From the NCBI GenBank assembly GCA_031280825.1, contig JAITGE010000040.1, positions 1 through 64,000 of the forward strand: 64,000 nt of DNA, read 5' to 3'. The notes beneath the pieces were generated by a model. The model was not told the origin of the DNA. It worked only from the letters and a program-made list of their open reading frames with translations, and did no database searches. A program made the position numbers and the translations under genes. The stretch's first letter is position 1. Every line of letters begins with the position of its first letter. Below, piece after piece: positions 1 through 9,444 of the stretch. Source of the DNA: Oscillospiraceae bacterium. Its GTDB lineage: Bacteria; Bacillota; Clostridia; Oscillospirales; Acutalibacteraceae.

Positions 1-3000
1 GATTTCCACATCATAAGCCGGGTCGTTGCCCGTGTTGATAACCGTCACGGTATAGGTAATGGTGTCGCCGCTGCCATCGGGCTTCTTCTCATAAACCGTG
101 CTGCCGCTGGCAGGGTCGGATACCTTCGAGATTTGCAGGTCATAGTTGCTCTGGTAGTGAACGACCGTATTGGTCTGGAAGTCGTCGACAGTCGCAACGT
201 TAATGATTTCACGCGTGCCCTCGTTCTTATCCAGCCTGCCTACTTCCACCTGGAAGGTCAGCACCGCCTTTTCGTGGCTCTTGAGCGCAGGAATCACCCA
301 TTCCACGCGGTTCAAGCCGGAATTGTAGACGCAGCCCGCCGTTACCACAGCGCCCGTGCCGATCTTCATGTTAACCGACCCGGTCTGATAGACGGTGTTA
401 TCCGGAATTTCATCGAACACCGGAATATCATAGAGCGTATCCGCGCCGTTGTTGATGACCTCAACCGTGTAGGTGATGATATCATGCTCGTGCACCAGCG
501 TGCCGGGGATCGGATCGGCGTATTTCGCCGCCACCAGGTTGCCTGCGTGCTGATAGTGCTCGGTTTCATTGGTTTCGCGATCATTGACATAAGCCACGTT
601 TCGGAACTCGCGGCTGTCAATACCATACGGCATCTTGGTCACTTCCGCCTGGAATTCGACGGTGACGGTCGCGCCTTTTTCCAGCTTCGGGATGCTCCAC
701 TGGAAGTTATACTTGGTAATCCCGTCCTTGGTCGCACCATTGGCGGTCGCCGTGCCGGTGAGCGCGATGCCCTCCGGGCTTGTGCCGGTGGTAATCGAAC
801 CCGCGATATAAGCCAAATTATCCGGCAGCTTATCCTTAATCACGATGTTGTATGCCGGATCGTTGCCCGTGTTCTTCACCGTCACTGAATACGTAATGAT
901 ATCATGCTCATAAACGATCGTGCCGGTTTCGGGGTCGGAATCCTTTGAGAACGCGAGGGTATAGTTCTTTTGCGGGTGAACGACCTCGTTGGTTTCAAAA
1001 TCATCCACTGTGGCAATGTTGTAGATCGTACGGTCGGCTTCGGTTTCGGGCATGCGCTGCACTTCCACCTTGAACTCCAGCACAGCCTTTTGCGCCGATT
1101 GCAGGGCAGGGATCACCCATTCCACGCGATCCTCCGCGCTGTTATAGATGCAGCCCGTCGTCACGAACGAGCCTGTGCCGATCTTCATGCGCACCGAACC
1201 GTTCACATATGCCGTGCCTGCGGGGATGTCGTCAAAGGCAGGGATATTATACAGCGTATCCGCGCCATTGTTGATCACTTCAATGGTGTACGTAATGATA
1301 TCATATTCGTGCACCAGCGTGCCAGGGACAGGATCGGCATATTTCGCCGCCGTGAGATTGCCCGCGTATTGATAATGCTCTGTTTCGTTCGTTGCAATGT
1401 CATTCACATAAGCGACGTTACGGAATTCGCGGCTGCTGACGCCAAACGGCATCTTCGTCACCGTGCCCTGGAACTTCACCGTCACGGTTTGCCCGCGCTG
1501 CAACACCGGGACGGTCCACTGGAAGTCATACTTCGCGATGCCATCCTTGGTTGTGCCGTTGGCGGTCGCCGTGCCGGTGAGGGCGACGCCCTCGGGGCTG
1601 GTGCCCGTGGTGACCGAACCCGCCACAAATTGCAGGTTGTCCGGCAGCTTATCCTTAATGACGGTGTCATACACCGGGTCGTTGCCTGTGTTCTTCACCG
1701 TGATGCTATAGGTGATAACATCGTGCTCATACACAGTCGTGCCGGTGATCGGATCGCTCGTTTTGGAGAAGGCAAGGGTATAGTTCTTCTGCGGGTGCAC
1801 AACCTCGTTGGTTTCAAAATCATCCACCGTCGCAAGGTTGCGGATCACGCGGTCGGTTTCGGTGGCGGGCATCCGCTGCACCTCCACGCGGAAGGTCAAA
1901 TACGCCTTCTGGTGGCTTTCCAGGGCAGGAATCACCCATTCCACGCGGTTCAGCCCACTGTTGAAGCTCGTGCCCGCCGTGCCGGCCGGTCCTGTGCCGA
2001 CGGCAAGCCGCGCCGAACCCGGAACATACTCCGTGCCCGCAGGGATTTCATCAAAGGCCGGAATGTTGTACAGTGTATCCGCGCCGTTGTTGATCACCTC
2101 GATCGTGTAGGTGATAATATCATATTCATGCACCAACGTACCGGCGACAGGGTCAGAATACTTCGCCGCCACCAGATGCCCGGCATATTGCGAATGCTCG
2201 GTTTCGTTTGTGGGCACATTGTTGACATACCCCACATTGCGGAAGGTGCGCTCGCTGATGCCAAAGGGCATCTTCATCACCGTGCCCTGGAACTGCACCG
2301 TCACACTCGCGCCTTTTTCCAGCTTCGGCACGGTCCAATTGAACTCATAGCGCGCCACTCCGTCCTTGGTTGTGCCAATGTTGGTCGCCGCGCCTGTGAC
2401 AGACACGCCCTCCGGACTGCTGCCGTTTGTCATAGAACCGGCAACAAAGTTGAGGTTGTCCGGCAGCTTATCCTTAATCTTAATATTATAGGAAGGATCG
2501 TTGCCGGTGTTTTTGACCGTGATGCTATAGGTGATTACATCATTCTCGTAAACAATGCTGCCCGTGGTGGGGCTGGAGGTCTTGGAAATTTCCAGCGTGG
2601 CGTTCTTTTGCTCGTGCACCACTTCGTTTGTTTCGAAGTCGCCCACCTGCGCGGTGTTGCGCAGCGTGCGGCTGCTTTCGTTTTCCGGCATCGTGCCAAC
2701 ACGCACACGGAACTGCAGCGTTGCGCACGCACCGGAAGCCAAAGACGTAATCGTCCAACTGGCAACATTGCCGGCAGCCGTGCCGCTGCCCGCCGCACCC
2801 GTGCCGGAAAGCGTGGGTGTGCCGATGATGGTCGTTCCCGTCGGTGCCTGGTCTGTTACGGGGATATTATAGAGCGTATCCGCCCCGTCGTTGTACACCT
2901 TAATGGTGTAGGTGATTTCCGTGCCCTCATAAACCAGCGAACCGTCCGGCGGGTCGGCGGATTTCACCGCGCGGAGCGAACCGGCATATTGGTAATGCTC

Positions 3001-5424
3001 CGTTTCGTTGGTGTTGTTGCCGTTCACAAAGGCGACGTTACGGAATTCGCGGCTATCGATGCCCTGCGGCATCTTTGGCACGCGCGCTTCGAACCAAACG
3101 GAGAAGCTCTCCAGAGGCTCCAGCTTGCTGATCTCCCACTTGAAGTCATATTTCTGAATGCCGTCCTTGGTTGTGCCGCTCGCTGTGCGCGTGCCGGTCA
3201 CGCTGCCGCCCTGCCCCGTCGAGCCGGAGCTGAGCATGTTCACATAAACCAGGTTGTCCGGCAAAGAATCCGTAATGACCACCGTATCGCTGGGTTCAGA
3301 GCCGGTGTTCTTCACATCGATCGTGTAACGGATCACATCGTTTTCATAAACGGTTGTGCCCGTCATGGGGTTCGAACGCTTCACGCCCACGATTTCAGCC
3401 GAACCGACGTAATGAACCGTCGAGTTCGTCGGGCGGTCGTCCACCGTCGCCATGTTTTCAATCGTGCGGAACTTGACGCCGTCAGGCAGCTCATCCACAC
3501 GCACAGTGAAGCTGAACTTCTTTTCTTCACCGCCTTCGAGCACCGGCACCCTCCAAATGAGCTTCTGCTGCCCGGTGGCAAGAGGTTCGGTGCTGTCGGG
3601 TGACGGAGCTGCGGAAATAAACGTCGTCCCGTCCGGCACCTGATCCGTGACGGTGATGTCGTGCATCTTATCCGGTCCGTTGTTATAAATCGCAATGGTG
3701 TAGGTAATGTTGCTGCCAACCTTCACAATACTGCCGCTGGGCGGATTTGCGGTCTTCACCCCGTTCAGCGTGCCGCTGTAAACAAAATGCTCAGTGGGGT
3801 TGCCGGGGACGTCATTCAAAAACGCCTGGTTCAGCAGCGAACGCGCCATCATGCCCTTGGGCAGCGGGTTCACCGTTACCTTGAATTCCAGCACAATCCT
3901 GCCGCCCGCCGGGATGGTGACGTTAGTGAACACAACCTCCAGGGGCGGATTTTCCTGCGCGACCGCCGTTCCGCCGCTCACAACCCTTGCCGAACCCGGA
4001 ACCAGCGTTGTTCCATCGGGAATATTATCCCGCACGGTGTTGCCCGAGGTATCCTGCGGACCACTGTTGAGCACGGTTAGCTTATACGTAATCGTATCGC
4101 CCTGCTTCATCACCGTGCCGTGCGGGGGGTCAGATTCCTTGACCAAGGTGAGGTGCGAAGCGCACTGCTCGTGCGTGACCTCATTGGAGGAAGCCCCGTC
4201 GTCGCCATAAGCAATGTTCACAATAAATCGGGCGCACTCATCCAGCCCCATCTCCTTCACCCGAACGGTGACGGTTAGGCTGATTGTCTGCTTCGATTGT
4301 ATATCACCCAATTCCCACCGCACGGTATGCGTACCGGAATTGTAATTGCGACTGTTGCCGCCGGTGGATCTGACATATTCCACATATTCGGGCAGCGGGT
4401 CTTCCACACCGTAATTCGGCATCACACCCGTGCCGATATTCGTCACATCAATGGTATATGTAATCTCGTCGCCCGCCTTCATGACCTTGCCGGGCGGCAC
4501 ATCCGCGCGCTTGCTGATAACGACCTCCGCCGGGTCGACATGGAAAAAGATCGTGACGCGCTTCTTCAGTTCCTGACCGGGGATAATGCAGATCTGATCC
4601 GCCTGTGTGCCCCAATAATAAATCAAATCAGGACCTCTTGAGAAATAGACCTCCAGCGTGACGGAAAAATCCTGGATGGTCGGGTTTGCGTAATCAAACT
4701 TAAACTGATTGCCCGTGTGTGTAAATGTCACGCCCGCCGGCGCATCAATCATTTGCCAATCCAGCCCTGCCGTAGCAGGGTTGTTGTCCACAATCGTGCG
4801 CGTGGCGACGCTCGGCTCGCCGCTGTAGGCCGACTTGGTGTAAAGCATCTGATATTTGCCATAATAACGGTTCAAAAGGGTATTTTGCGGCACAAAGTCC
4901 AGCGAATAATCCGGCGGCGGAAACTCAGGCCACTGGAAAAAGGCATGACTTCCCACACCGTAATTATATTTGCCGCCACGCAAAAATTCCCAGCAATAAT
5001 GCTTCATTTGCTCACGGTTCAGCATCAGATTCGCCACGGCAATCAGCGCGCGGTCCTCCTCGCTGAACGGTCCCCATGCCGGACCCATTGCCGTCTTGGT
5101 TTGCTTAACAGGGTTCGCGTTGATTTCCGCAACTGTTTCGCCTGCGGCCAAACGATCCCCAACATTCGGTTCGGTGGAACTGAAATGCTTGTCAAACTCA
5201 ATGCAATAGATATAGTTCCCCAGCGCATCATACTTGTTGTATTCGCCGTCTTCATAAAGGGTAACGTTCTGCCCGGGCGACGGATACGCTGCCAAGGATG
5301 TTGTTGCCATAAGCGACATTTGCCCCGCAATCATGGCAAGGATCAGCAACAGCCCGACAATGGCGCTTTTGATCTTAATCCTGCCCGCGAAGCCACCGGA
5401 TAAGATCCGTTTTTTTCGATCCAT
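1..5424 (-). CDS. Giant secreted DUF11-repeat surface protein (C-terminus beyond window)
   Basis: The frame is open from the ATG at 5424 to the left edge (1808 codons, no stop), so the C-terminus is missing. An AGGAGG site precedes the ATG. Residues 1-45 look like a signal peptide: a basic start, then a hydrophobic stretch around 20-43. Residues about 50-290 form a unique head. From about residue 298 at least twelve DUF11-type modules follow, each with a start like K-x-x-D-P-x-x-G-x-V and a core like ITYTIxVxNxG. From about residue 813 they alternate in two types (GADTLYNIP and NTGNDP), giving a two-module repeat of about 273 residues (816-819 bp). Such proteins are cell-wall or surface stalks and adhesins. 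The sortase just upstream suggests wall anchoring, but the sorting signal would lie outside the window. The head has YIYCIEFD and a later SHAFFQW, faintly like a thioester domain, but the expected TQxA glutamine is not there. Confidence 0.9.
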   Translation of the reverse strand, partial: MDRKKRILSGGFAGRIKIKSAIVGLLLILAMIAGQMSLMATTSLAAYPSPGQNVTLYEDGEYNKYDALGNYIYCIEFDKHFSSTEPNVGDRLAAGETVAEINANPVKQTKTAMGPAWGPFSEEDRALIAVANLMLNREQMKHYCWEFLRGGKYNYGVGSHAFFQWPEFPPPDYSLDFVPQNTLLNRYYGKYQMLYTKSAYSGEPSVATRTIVDNNPATAGLDWQMIDAPAGVTFTHTGNQFKFDYANPTIQDFSVTLEVYFSRGPDLIYYWGTQADQICIIPGQELKKRVTIFFHVDPAEVVISKRADVPPGKVMKAGDEITYTIDVTNIGTGVMPNYGVEDPLPEYVEYVRSTGGNSRNYNSGTHTVRWELGDIQSKQTISLTVTVRVKEMGLDECARFIVNIAYGDDGASSNEVTHEQCASHLTLVKESDPPHGTVMKQGDTITYKLTVLNSGPQDTSGNTVRDNIPDGTTLVPGSARVVSGGTAVAQENPPLEVVFTNVTIPAGGRIVLEFKVTVNPLPKGMMARSLLNQAFLNDVPGNPTEHFVYSGTLNGVKTANPPSGSIVKVGSNITYTIAIYNNGPDKMHDITVTDQVPDGTTFISAAPSPDSTEPLATGQQKLIWRVPVLEGGEEKKFSFTVRVDELPDGVKFRTIENMATVDDRPTNSTVHYVGSAEIVGVKRSNPMTGTTVYENDVIRYTIDVKNTGSEPSDTVVITDSLPDNLVYVNMLSSGSTGQGGSVTGTRTASGTTKDGIQKYDFKWEISKLEPLESFSVWFEARVPKMPQGIDSREFRNVAFVNGNNTNETEHYQYAGSLRAVKSADPPDGSLVYEGTEITYTIKVYNDGADTLYNIPVTDQAPTGTTIIGTPTLSGTGAAGSGTAAGNVASWTITSLASGACATLQFRVRVGTMPENESSRTLRNTAQVGDFETNEVVHEQKNATLEISKTSSPTTGSIVYENDVITYSITVKNTGNDPSYNIKIKDKLPDNLNFVAGSMTNGSSPEGVSVTGAATNIGTTKDGVARYEFNWTVPKLEKGASVTVQFQGTVMKMPFGISERTFRNVGYVNNVPTNETEHSQYAGHLVAAKYSDPVAGTLVHEYDIITYTIEVINNGADTLYNIPAFDEIPAGTEYVPGSARLAVGTGPAGTAGTSFNSGLNRVEWVIPALESHQKAYLTFRVEVQRMPATETDRVIRNLATVDDFETNEVVHPQKNYTLAFSKTSDPITGTTVYEHDVITYSITVKNTGNDPVYDTVIKDKLPDNLQFVAGSVTTGTSPEGVALTGTATANGTTKDGIAKYDFQWTVPVLQRGQTVTVKFQGTVTKMPFGVSSREFRNVAYVNDIATNETEHYQYAGNLTAAKYADPVPGTLVHEYDIITYTIEVINNGADTLYNIPAFDDIPAGTAYVNGSVRMKIGTGSFVTTGCIYNSAEDRVEWVIPALQSAQKAVLEFKVEVQRMPETEADRTIYNIATVDDFETNEVVHPQKNYTLAFSKDSDPETGTIVYEHDIITYSVTVKNTGNDPAYNIVIKDKLPDNLAYIAGSITTGTSPEGIALTGTATANGATKDGITKYNFQWSIPKLEKGATVTVEFQAEVTKMPYGIDSREFRNVAYVNDRETNETEHYQHAGNLVAAKYADPIPGTLVHEHDIITYTVEVINNGADTLYDIPVFDEIPDNTVYQTGSVNMKIGTGAVVTAGCVYNSGLNRVEWVIPALKSHEKAVLTFQVEVGRLDKNEGTREIINVATVDDFQTNTVVHYQSNYDLQISKVSDPASGSTVYEKKPDGSGDTITYTVTVINTGNDPAYDVEI

Positions 5425-5515
5425 AAATCCGCTTCCTCCTCTGTTTTTACGATCCGTGAACACGTTTTGCACTTCCTCGCTTTCTCTTCATCTGGAGTTC
5501 GTGTAAGCTTTATTT

Positions 5516-6964
5516 TCACGCTGCCGCAGGCTGGGCGGGGGTGATTTCCCCCTGCCGCAGCTCCCGCGCAAAGACAACCAACCGCGCACCCTTAAAATCA
5601 TCGCAGCAGGTCGCCAAGCTCAGCAGCCGGTCACCCGGTATAACCTCCACGTCGGTATCCACCTCGGAACGCTCCAGGAGGCTTTGGATGAAGGCTTCCG
5701 CCTTCTGCGGGGTATCCACAAGGCTTTCCCCCCGCCACTCAAAGAATTCTTCGGGGTTTTCCGGCGCGGAATCCAGAACCAGCACCGCGAAAATCACCCA
5801 TTGCTTTTCCTCATAGAGGGTATCGAAGCTGAATGTCCGGTTCGCGTCGTAAAATGCCTGACCGCGAAACCGTTTGAGTTGCCCGAACATCGTACCGTTT
5901 TTCGTGTTGTGCCCGTAAATGCTCATGTTCATCGCCGCGCGCCCCGGCAAGACCCTGTCGCCTGTATCCAGGAACAGCGCGCCGTAGCGACTTAAGGTCT
6001 TGCTCGCGTCATGCTGCAGGTAGTATTCGTTATCCTGCGCCTGCAGCACCGGGCGATCCACCCCCACGGCGGGGATGCTGATCCAACCGCGCGTATCACT
6101 GTTGTGGGCAAAAAGTGCCGTGAACTTACGGAGAACGCCACCGTCGCTGTAATGCATCGGCTGCGCCGCCGCGCCCCCGCCGCCGTGATACAGCCCGGAT
6201 ATTTCGGCGGTCTTTTTCTTCTGCACGGCGCTGTCCGCAGCGTAGTGCGCCAGGTATGCTCCGCTGCCCACGATACCCGCCGTCGCCAGCGCCAGCACCG
6301 CCGCCGTAGCGACCTTGAAAATGCGGATCGAATCACGCGCCGCCCTTTCGCGCTTTGGAGGCTTCTCCGGCTTTGCCGCCGCGCCCGGCGGGGATTCCTT
6401 TGCCTTGGGTGCTTCGCGCCCGGTTCGTTTCCCCGGCGGCGCGTTGGCCTCCCATGGGTTTTCCGCAACCTCCGTTGGCGCGGTCGGCTCTGCGATGCGC
6501 CGCTCAATTTCAGCCGGTCGGATGGTTGCGGTGCGAAAATCCGGCGGCGGCGGCAGCAATTCGGGCGCCAGCGCTGTCAGCTTGGTATCCAGCCAGCGCA
6601 GCATCCGCGCGGCGTGCTCCGGGTGCGTAGAAAGCACATAAACCAGCGCGTCCCCCGCTCGAAATTCCGCGCCCAGCGGAATTTCCCTATCCTTAATCCA
6701 GCGGAACCGCACGCTTTCTTCCGGAACTTCCGCCGAAACGGAAAGTGCCTCGCAAATTTCCGTCAAGCCCGGCCAGGCTTGCCCGCCATAGCCACCCGTA
6801 ACCAGCACCACATCCGAAAGCATCAGTGAAAAACACAACTGCGCTTGGAACTCACCGTGCTGACCAATACGCTGCACCCGGCAGGGGCTTCGCAAATGCA
6901 CCGCGCAGGGCGGCTCTTGCGCCGTACCCAACAACAGCACAGGGATCTCAAGCTCCGAATGCAT
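5516..6964 (-). CDS. srtB: Class B sortase with long N-terminal cytoplasmic extension
   Basis: Sortases are membrane transpeptidases that cut a sorting motif and link surface proteins to the wall or to each other. Residues about 295-470 carry the sortase fold: SIYGHNT with His352, LSLATC with Cys453, and Arg461 in GARLVVF. The YGHNT and LATC forms fit class B. One transmembrane helix lies at about 216-238. Unusually, about 215 residues precede it: a globular-looking part (1-135) and a Pro/Ala/Lys-rich linker (138-210). Ordinary class B sortases are near 250 residues with a short N-terminus. The ATG at 6964 is chosen because AGAGG sits 8 nt upstream; GTG 6973 and ATG 6970 in the same frame are too close to it. 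The gene lies 91 bp upstream of the DUF11 protein and probably shares its transcript, so that protein is the likely substrate. Confidence 0.9.
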   Translation of the reverse strand: MHSELEIPVLLLGTAQEPPCAVHLRSPCRVQRIGQHGEFQAQLCFSLMLSDVVLVTGGYGGQAWPGLTEICEALSVSAEVPEESVRFRWIKDREIPLGAEFRAGDALVYVLSTHPEHAARMLRWLDTKLTALAPELLPPPPDFRTATIRPAEIERRIAEPTAPTEVAENPWEANAPPGKRTGREAPKAKESPPGAAAKPEKPPKRERAARDSIRIFKVATAAVLALATAGIVGSGAYLAHYAADSAVQKKKTAEISGLYHGGGGAAAQPMHYSDGGVLRKFTALFAHNSDTRGWISIPAVGVDRPVLQAQDNEYYLQHDASKTLSRYGALFLDTGDRVLPGRAAMNMSIYGHNTKNGTMFGQLKRFRGQAFYDANRTFSFDTLYEEKQWVIFAVLVLDSAPENPEEFFEWRGESLVDTPQKAEAFIQSLLERSEVDTDVEVIPGDRLLSLATCCDDFKGARLVVFARELRQGEITPAQPAAA

Positions 6965-7063
6965 TCGCATCACCTCTTTTCACGTCCGCCGGATTCACCT
7001 ACGCCATGCACTTTTGCATAAAAGAGCACCTTGCCCAAGACGAGGGCAACCTGAACCGCGCTC

Positions 7064-7092
7064 ATTATAGAATCTATACCCCATAAAGTCAA
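7064..7092 (-). promoter_or_regulatory. Sigma-A promoter of the sortase-DUF11 operon
   Basis: On the minus strand TTGACT (7092-7087), a 17-nt spacer and TATAAT (7069-7064). The expected start leaves a leader of about 95 nt before the sortase ATG. The 330-bp gap between the sortase and birA holds only this promoter and the birA terminator. Confidence 0.8.
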
Positions 7093-7221
7093 GATTCGAC
7101 AATCCGCTTTTGCGTGATATTCTCGTGCATTCCGCCTTTGTTGAAATTACTCCCAGATATTCCCCTGCCCCTTCTCGATTTTTTTCTTTTTCTGGTATCC
7201 GTTCGCTTTATTACAGCACAA

Positions 7222-7275
7222 TAAAAACGCCCTGCCTTTGTACTGTGTAAAAAGTCACACAACAAAAGCAAGGCG
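7222..7275 (-). terminator. Rho-independent terminator after birA
   Basis: An imperfect long hairpin (7228-7275, arms CGCCTTGC.TTTG and CAAAGGCAGGGCG with an inner TGTG/CACA) is followed on the minus strand by TTTTTAT. It lies 26 bp past the birA stop. Confidence 0.75.
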
Positions 7276-7301
7276 CCGTCCGTGGCGGAATTCAGCGATT
7301 G

Positions 7302-8075
7302 TCAGATGCTCGTTTCCCCTCCCTGCGGCACTATGAGCCGATTGGACGCGTGCAGTAGGAAAGGTGGGCGATCAACGCAAAGCGCACCGGTGGAATCTAT
7401 ATCGACGGCACGCGCGCGGCACGCCCGCCCTTCCTGCATATATTGAACCTCCCCGCCAATGGTGCAGGAAGCCGCGCGATATTCATCGCAGAGCGCATCA
7501 TTGTTTTTTTCCCGAACGGCGCATAGCAGCGCCGCAGCAATCTCGCCAAGCATCGACGTGCGCGAAGGAAGCTCCTCCGCCCTTTCGGCACAATAACCGA
7601 CAATATCCGCAAGCGACGGCGGCGGCGGGCAGGCGGGATACAGATTCAAACCGACGCCCACGACGGCGCAAAAGCCCAGAGGCGTTCCGACACCCTGCGT
7701 CAAAATGCCGCAAGCCTTGCGATCGGCGCGGTATAAATCGTTCACCCATTTGATGCGCAGTTCCACCCCGCAGCGCAGAAGAACCCGCCGCACCGCCAGC
7801 GCCGCGCGGGGCGTGAGGGCAAGCGTGCCCGCGGGCGGCAAATTCTCGCGCAGCAGCAAGCTCATGTAAACACCGCCATCAGGCGGGCAAAAAAAACTGC
7901 GCCCGTTCGTTCCGCGCCCCGCGCTTTGCGCTCCGGCGGCGAGCAGCGTGCCATGCGGTGCCCCGTCCTTTGCCTGTGCGCAAAGCAGCGCGTTGGTGGA
8001 TTCCGTCACATCCAGCCACTGCACAAGCGAAGGCGCAAGCCCGGCGCGCAGCGCGATCGCGGTTGCAGCTTCCAT
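7302..8075 (-). CDS. birA: Biotin--[acetyl-CoA-carboxylase] ligase
   Basis: It activates biotin with ATP and attaches it to the biotin carrier lysine of carboxylases. The catalytic signature GRGTNGRSF is at residues 53-61, followed by a KWVNDLY segment (family KWPNDL) and the GVGLNL block. At about 257 residues it lacks the N-terminal helix-turn-helix of E. coli BirA, so it is a monofunctional ligase rather than a repressor. The ATG at 8075 shares one base with the TGA of the upstream transformylase (TGATG), implying translational coupling; an in-frame TTG at 8078 is an alternative. No obvious ribosome site is present. Confidence 0.9.
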   Translation of the reverse strand: MEAATAIALRAGLAPSLVQWLDVTESTNALLCAQAKDGAPHGTLLAAGAQSAGRGTNGRSFFCPPDGGVYMSLLLRENLPPAGTLALTPRAALAVRRVLLRCGVELRIKWVNDLYRADRKACGILTQGVGTPLGFCAVVGVGLNLYPACPPPPSLADIVGYCAERAEELPSRTSMLGEIAAALLCAVREKNNDALCDEYRAASCTIGGEVQYMQEGRACRARAVDIDSTGALCVDRPPFLLHASNRLIVPQGGETSI

Positions 8076-9253
8076 CAATGATGGAACAACCGCAGACCGG
8101 TGAACGCCATTGTCACACCCAACGCGTCGGCGGCGGCAATGACCTGGTCGTCCCGCACAGAACCGCCGGGCTGGGCAATATATTGCACGCCTGAACGCGC
8201 GGCACGCTCCACATTATCGCCAAACGGAAAGAAAGCGTCGCTGCCCAGGCTCACGCCCCGCGCCGCCGCCAGCCATGCCCGCTTTTCCTCCGACGCCAGC
8301 GCGGCAGGGCGGGATGTAAAGTAATCCTGCCATTTATCGGCAGCAAGCACATCGGCTTCGTTGCCGGAAACATACAGATCCACACAGGTATCCGCCACGG
8401 CGCGGGGCAGCTCCGCCCGCAAAGGCAGCGCCAACACCTGCGGGTGCTGCCGCAAACGCCAAATATCCGCTTTTTCACCCGCGAGGCGCGTGCAATGGAT
8501 GCGGCTTTGCTGCCCTGCGCCCACGCCAACGGTTTGCCCGCCCAAGCAATAGCACACCGAATTGGATTGCGTATATTTCAGGGTAATCAGCGCCAAAAGC
8601 AAATCCCGGACAGCTTCAGCAGGCAAGTCTTTGGCTTTGGTAGGGATGCTTTGGAGCATTTCGGACGTGATGGCAGCCTCGTTGCGCCCCTGCTCAAAGG
8701 TCACGCCAAATACCTGCTTGCGCTCTCGGCACGCGGGCTGATATGCCGGATCAATCTCCACCGCAGCATAACCGCCTTTACGCTTCCCCGCCAAGATTTC
8801 CAGAGCCTCCGGCGCGTAGCCGGGGGCAATGATACCGTCGGACACCTCATGCAGGATCAGTCGCGCCGTTGCAAGATCGCAAGGTTGGCTCAAGGCGATC
8901 CAGTCCCCAAAAGAACTCATACGATCCGAACCGCGCGCCCGCGCATAAGCGCAGGCAAGAGGACTAAGCTCCGCCGCCGGTGCAACGCGGTACATCTGCC
9001 GCAGTGTTTCGCTCAGAGGTAACCCCAGCGCGGCGCCCGCCGGGCTGACATGCTTGAAGGACGCAGCAGCCGGCAAGCCGGTCGCGGCTTCCAGCTCCCG
9101 CACCAGCTGCCAGCTGTTAAGAGCATCAAGCAAATTGATATAACCCGGTCGCCCGTTGCGAACCTTGATGGGCAGCGTGCCGCCGTCTTCCATAAAAACG
9201 CGGGCGGGGCTTTGGTTCGGGTTACAGCCGTATTTAAGCGCGTATTCGTGCAT
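8075..9253 (-). CDS. Stand-alone AICAR formyltransferase (purine synthesis)
   Basis: It transfers a formyl group from 10-formyl-THF to AICAR, the ninth step of de novo IMP synthesis. The length of 392 residues and the opening NPNQSPAR match the short monofunctional form found in Firmicutes, without the N-terminal IMP cyclohydrolase domain of bifunctional PurH. The catalytic Lys-His pair is K67-H68 in SFKHVSPAGAA. A GAGGG site precedes the ATG. It is the first gene of a two-gene operon with birA and has its own consensus promoter 40 bp upstream. The cyclohydrolase must be elsewhere in the genome. Confidence 0.88.
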   Translation of the reverse strand: MHEYALKYGCNPNQSPARVFMEDGGTLPIKVRNGRPGYINLLDALNSWQLVRELEAATGLPAAASFKHVSPAGAALGLPLSETLRQMYRVAPAAELSPLACAYARARGSDRMSSFGDWIALSQPCDLATARLILHEVSDGIIAPGYAPEALEILAGKRKGGYAAVEIDPAYQPACRERKQVFGVTFEQGRNEAAITSEMLQSIPTKAKDLPAEAVRDLLLALITLKYTQSNSVCYCLGGQTVGVGAGQQSRIHCTRLAGEKADIWRLRQHPQVLALPLRAELPRAVADTCVDLYVSGNEADVLAADKWQDYFTSRPAALASEEKRAWLAAARGVSLGSDAFFPFGDNVERAARSGVQYIAQPGGSVRDDQVIAAADALGVTMAFTGLRLFHH

Positions 9254-9294
9254 GGAAAGCCCTCATCTTTCAGTAATTCATGTGTCCCCCAAGT

Positions 9295-9323
9295 ATTATA
9301 ACCGCGGCACGAAATTTTTTCAA
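9295..9323 (-). promoter_or_regulatory. Promoter of AICAR formyltransferase-birA
   Basis: TTGAAA (9323-9318), 17 nt, TATAAT (9300-9295) on the minus strand, with a leader of about 35 nt. The leader is too short for a purine riboswitch. Confidence 0.8.
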
Positions 9324-9353
9324 GGGGGGGCGCGGGCAAATATTTGTGCACAT

Positions 9354-9382
9354 TTGACAGCGCCGTCCTGTTCTGCTATACT
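9354..9382 (+). promoter_or_regulatory. Promoter of argD-thiS
   Basis: TTGACA (9354-9359), 17 nt, TATACT (9377-9382). It diverges from the purine operon promoter, the two -35 boxes lying 30 bp apart. No ARG-box palindrome was recognised. Confidence 0.8.
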
Positions 9383-9444
9383 TTAGCATCATAAGCTAAA
9401 ATGCCGTACGCAGAGCAAGCATAATACAGGCAAAGGAGCGCGCC

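Noticed and set aside
970-3603. Plus-strand open frame of 877 codons, and similar frames at 133-888, 3661-4080 and 4717-5403
   Set aside because: They lie in the frame exactly antisense to the DUF11 gene. The minus strand gives signal peptide, ribosome site and DUF11 modules; the plus frames give Arg/His-rich sequence without family features.
7089-7271. 60-codon minus-strand frame between the sortase and birA
   Set aside because: It contains the birA terminator hairpin, has no ribosome site and ends at the sortase promoter.
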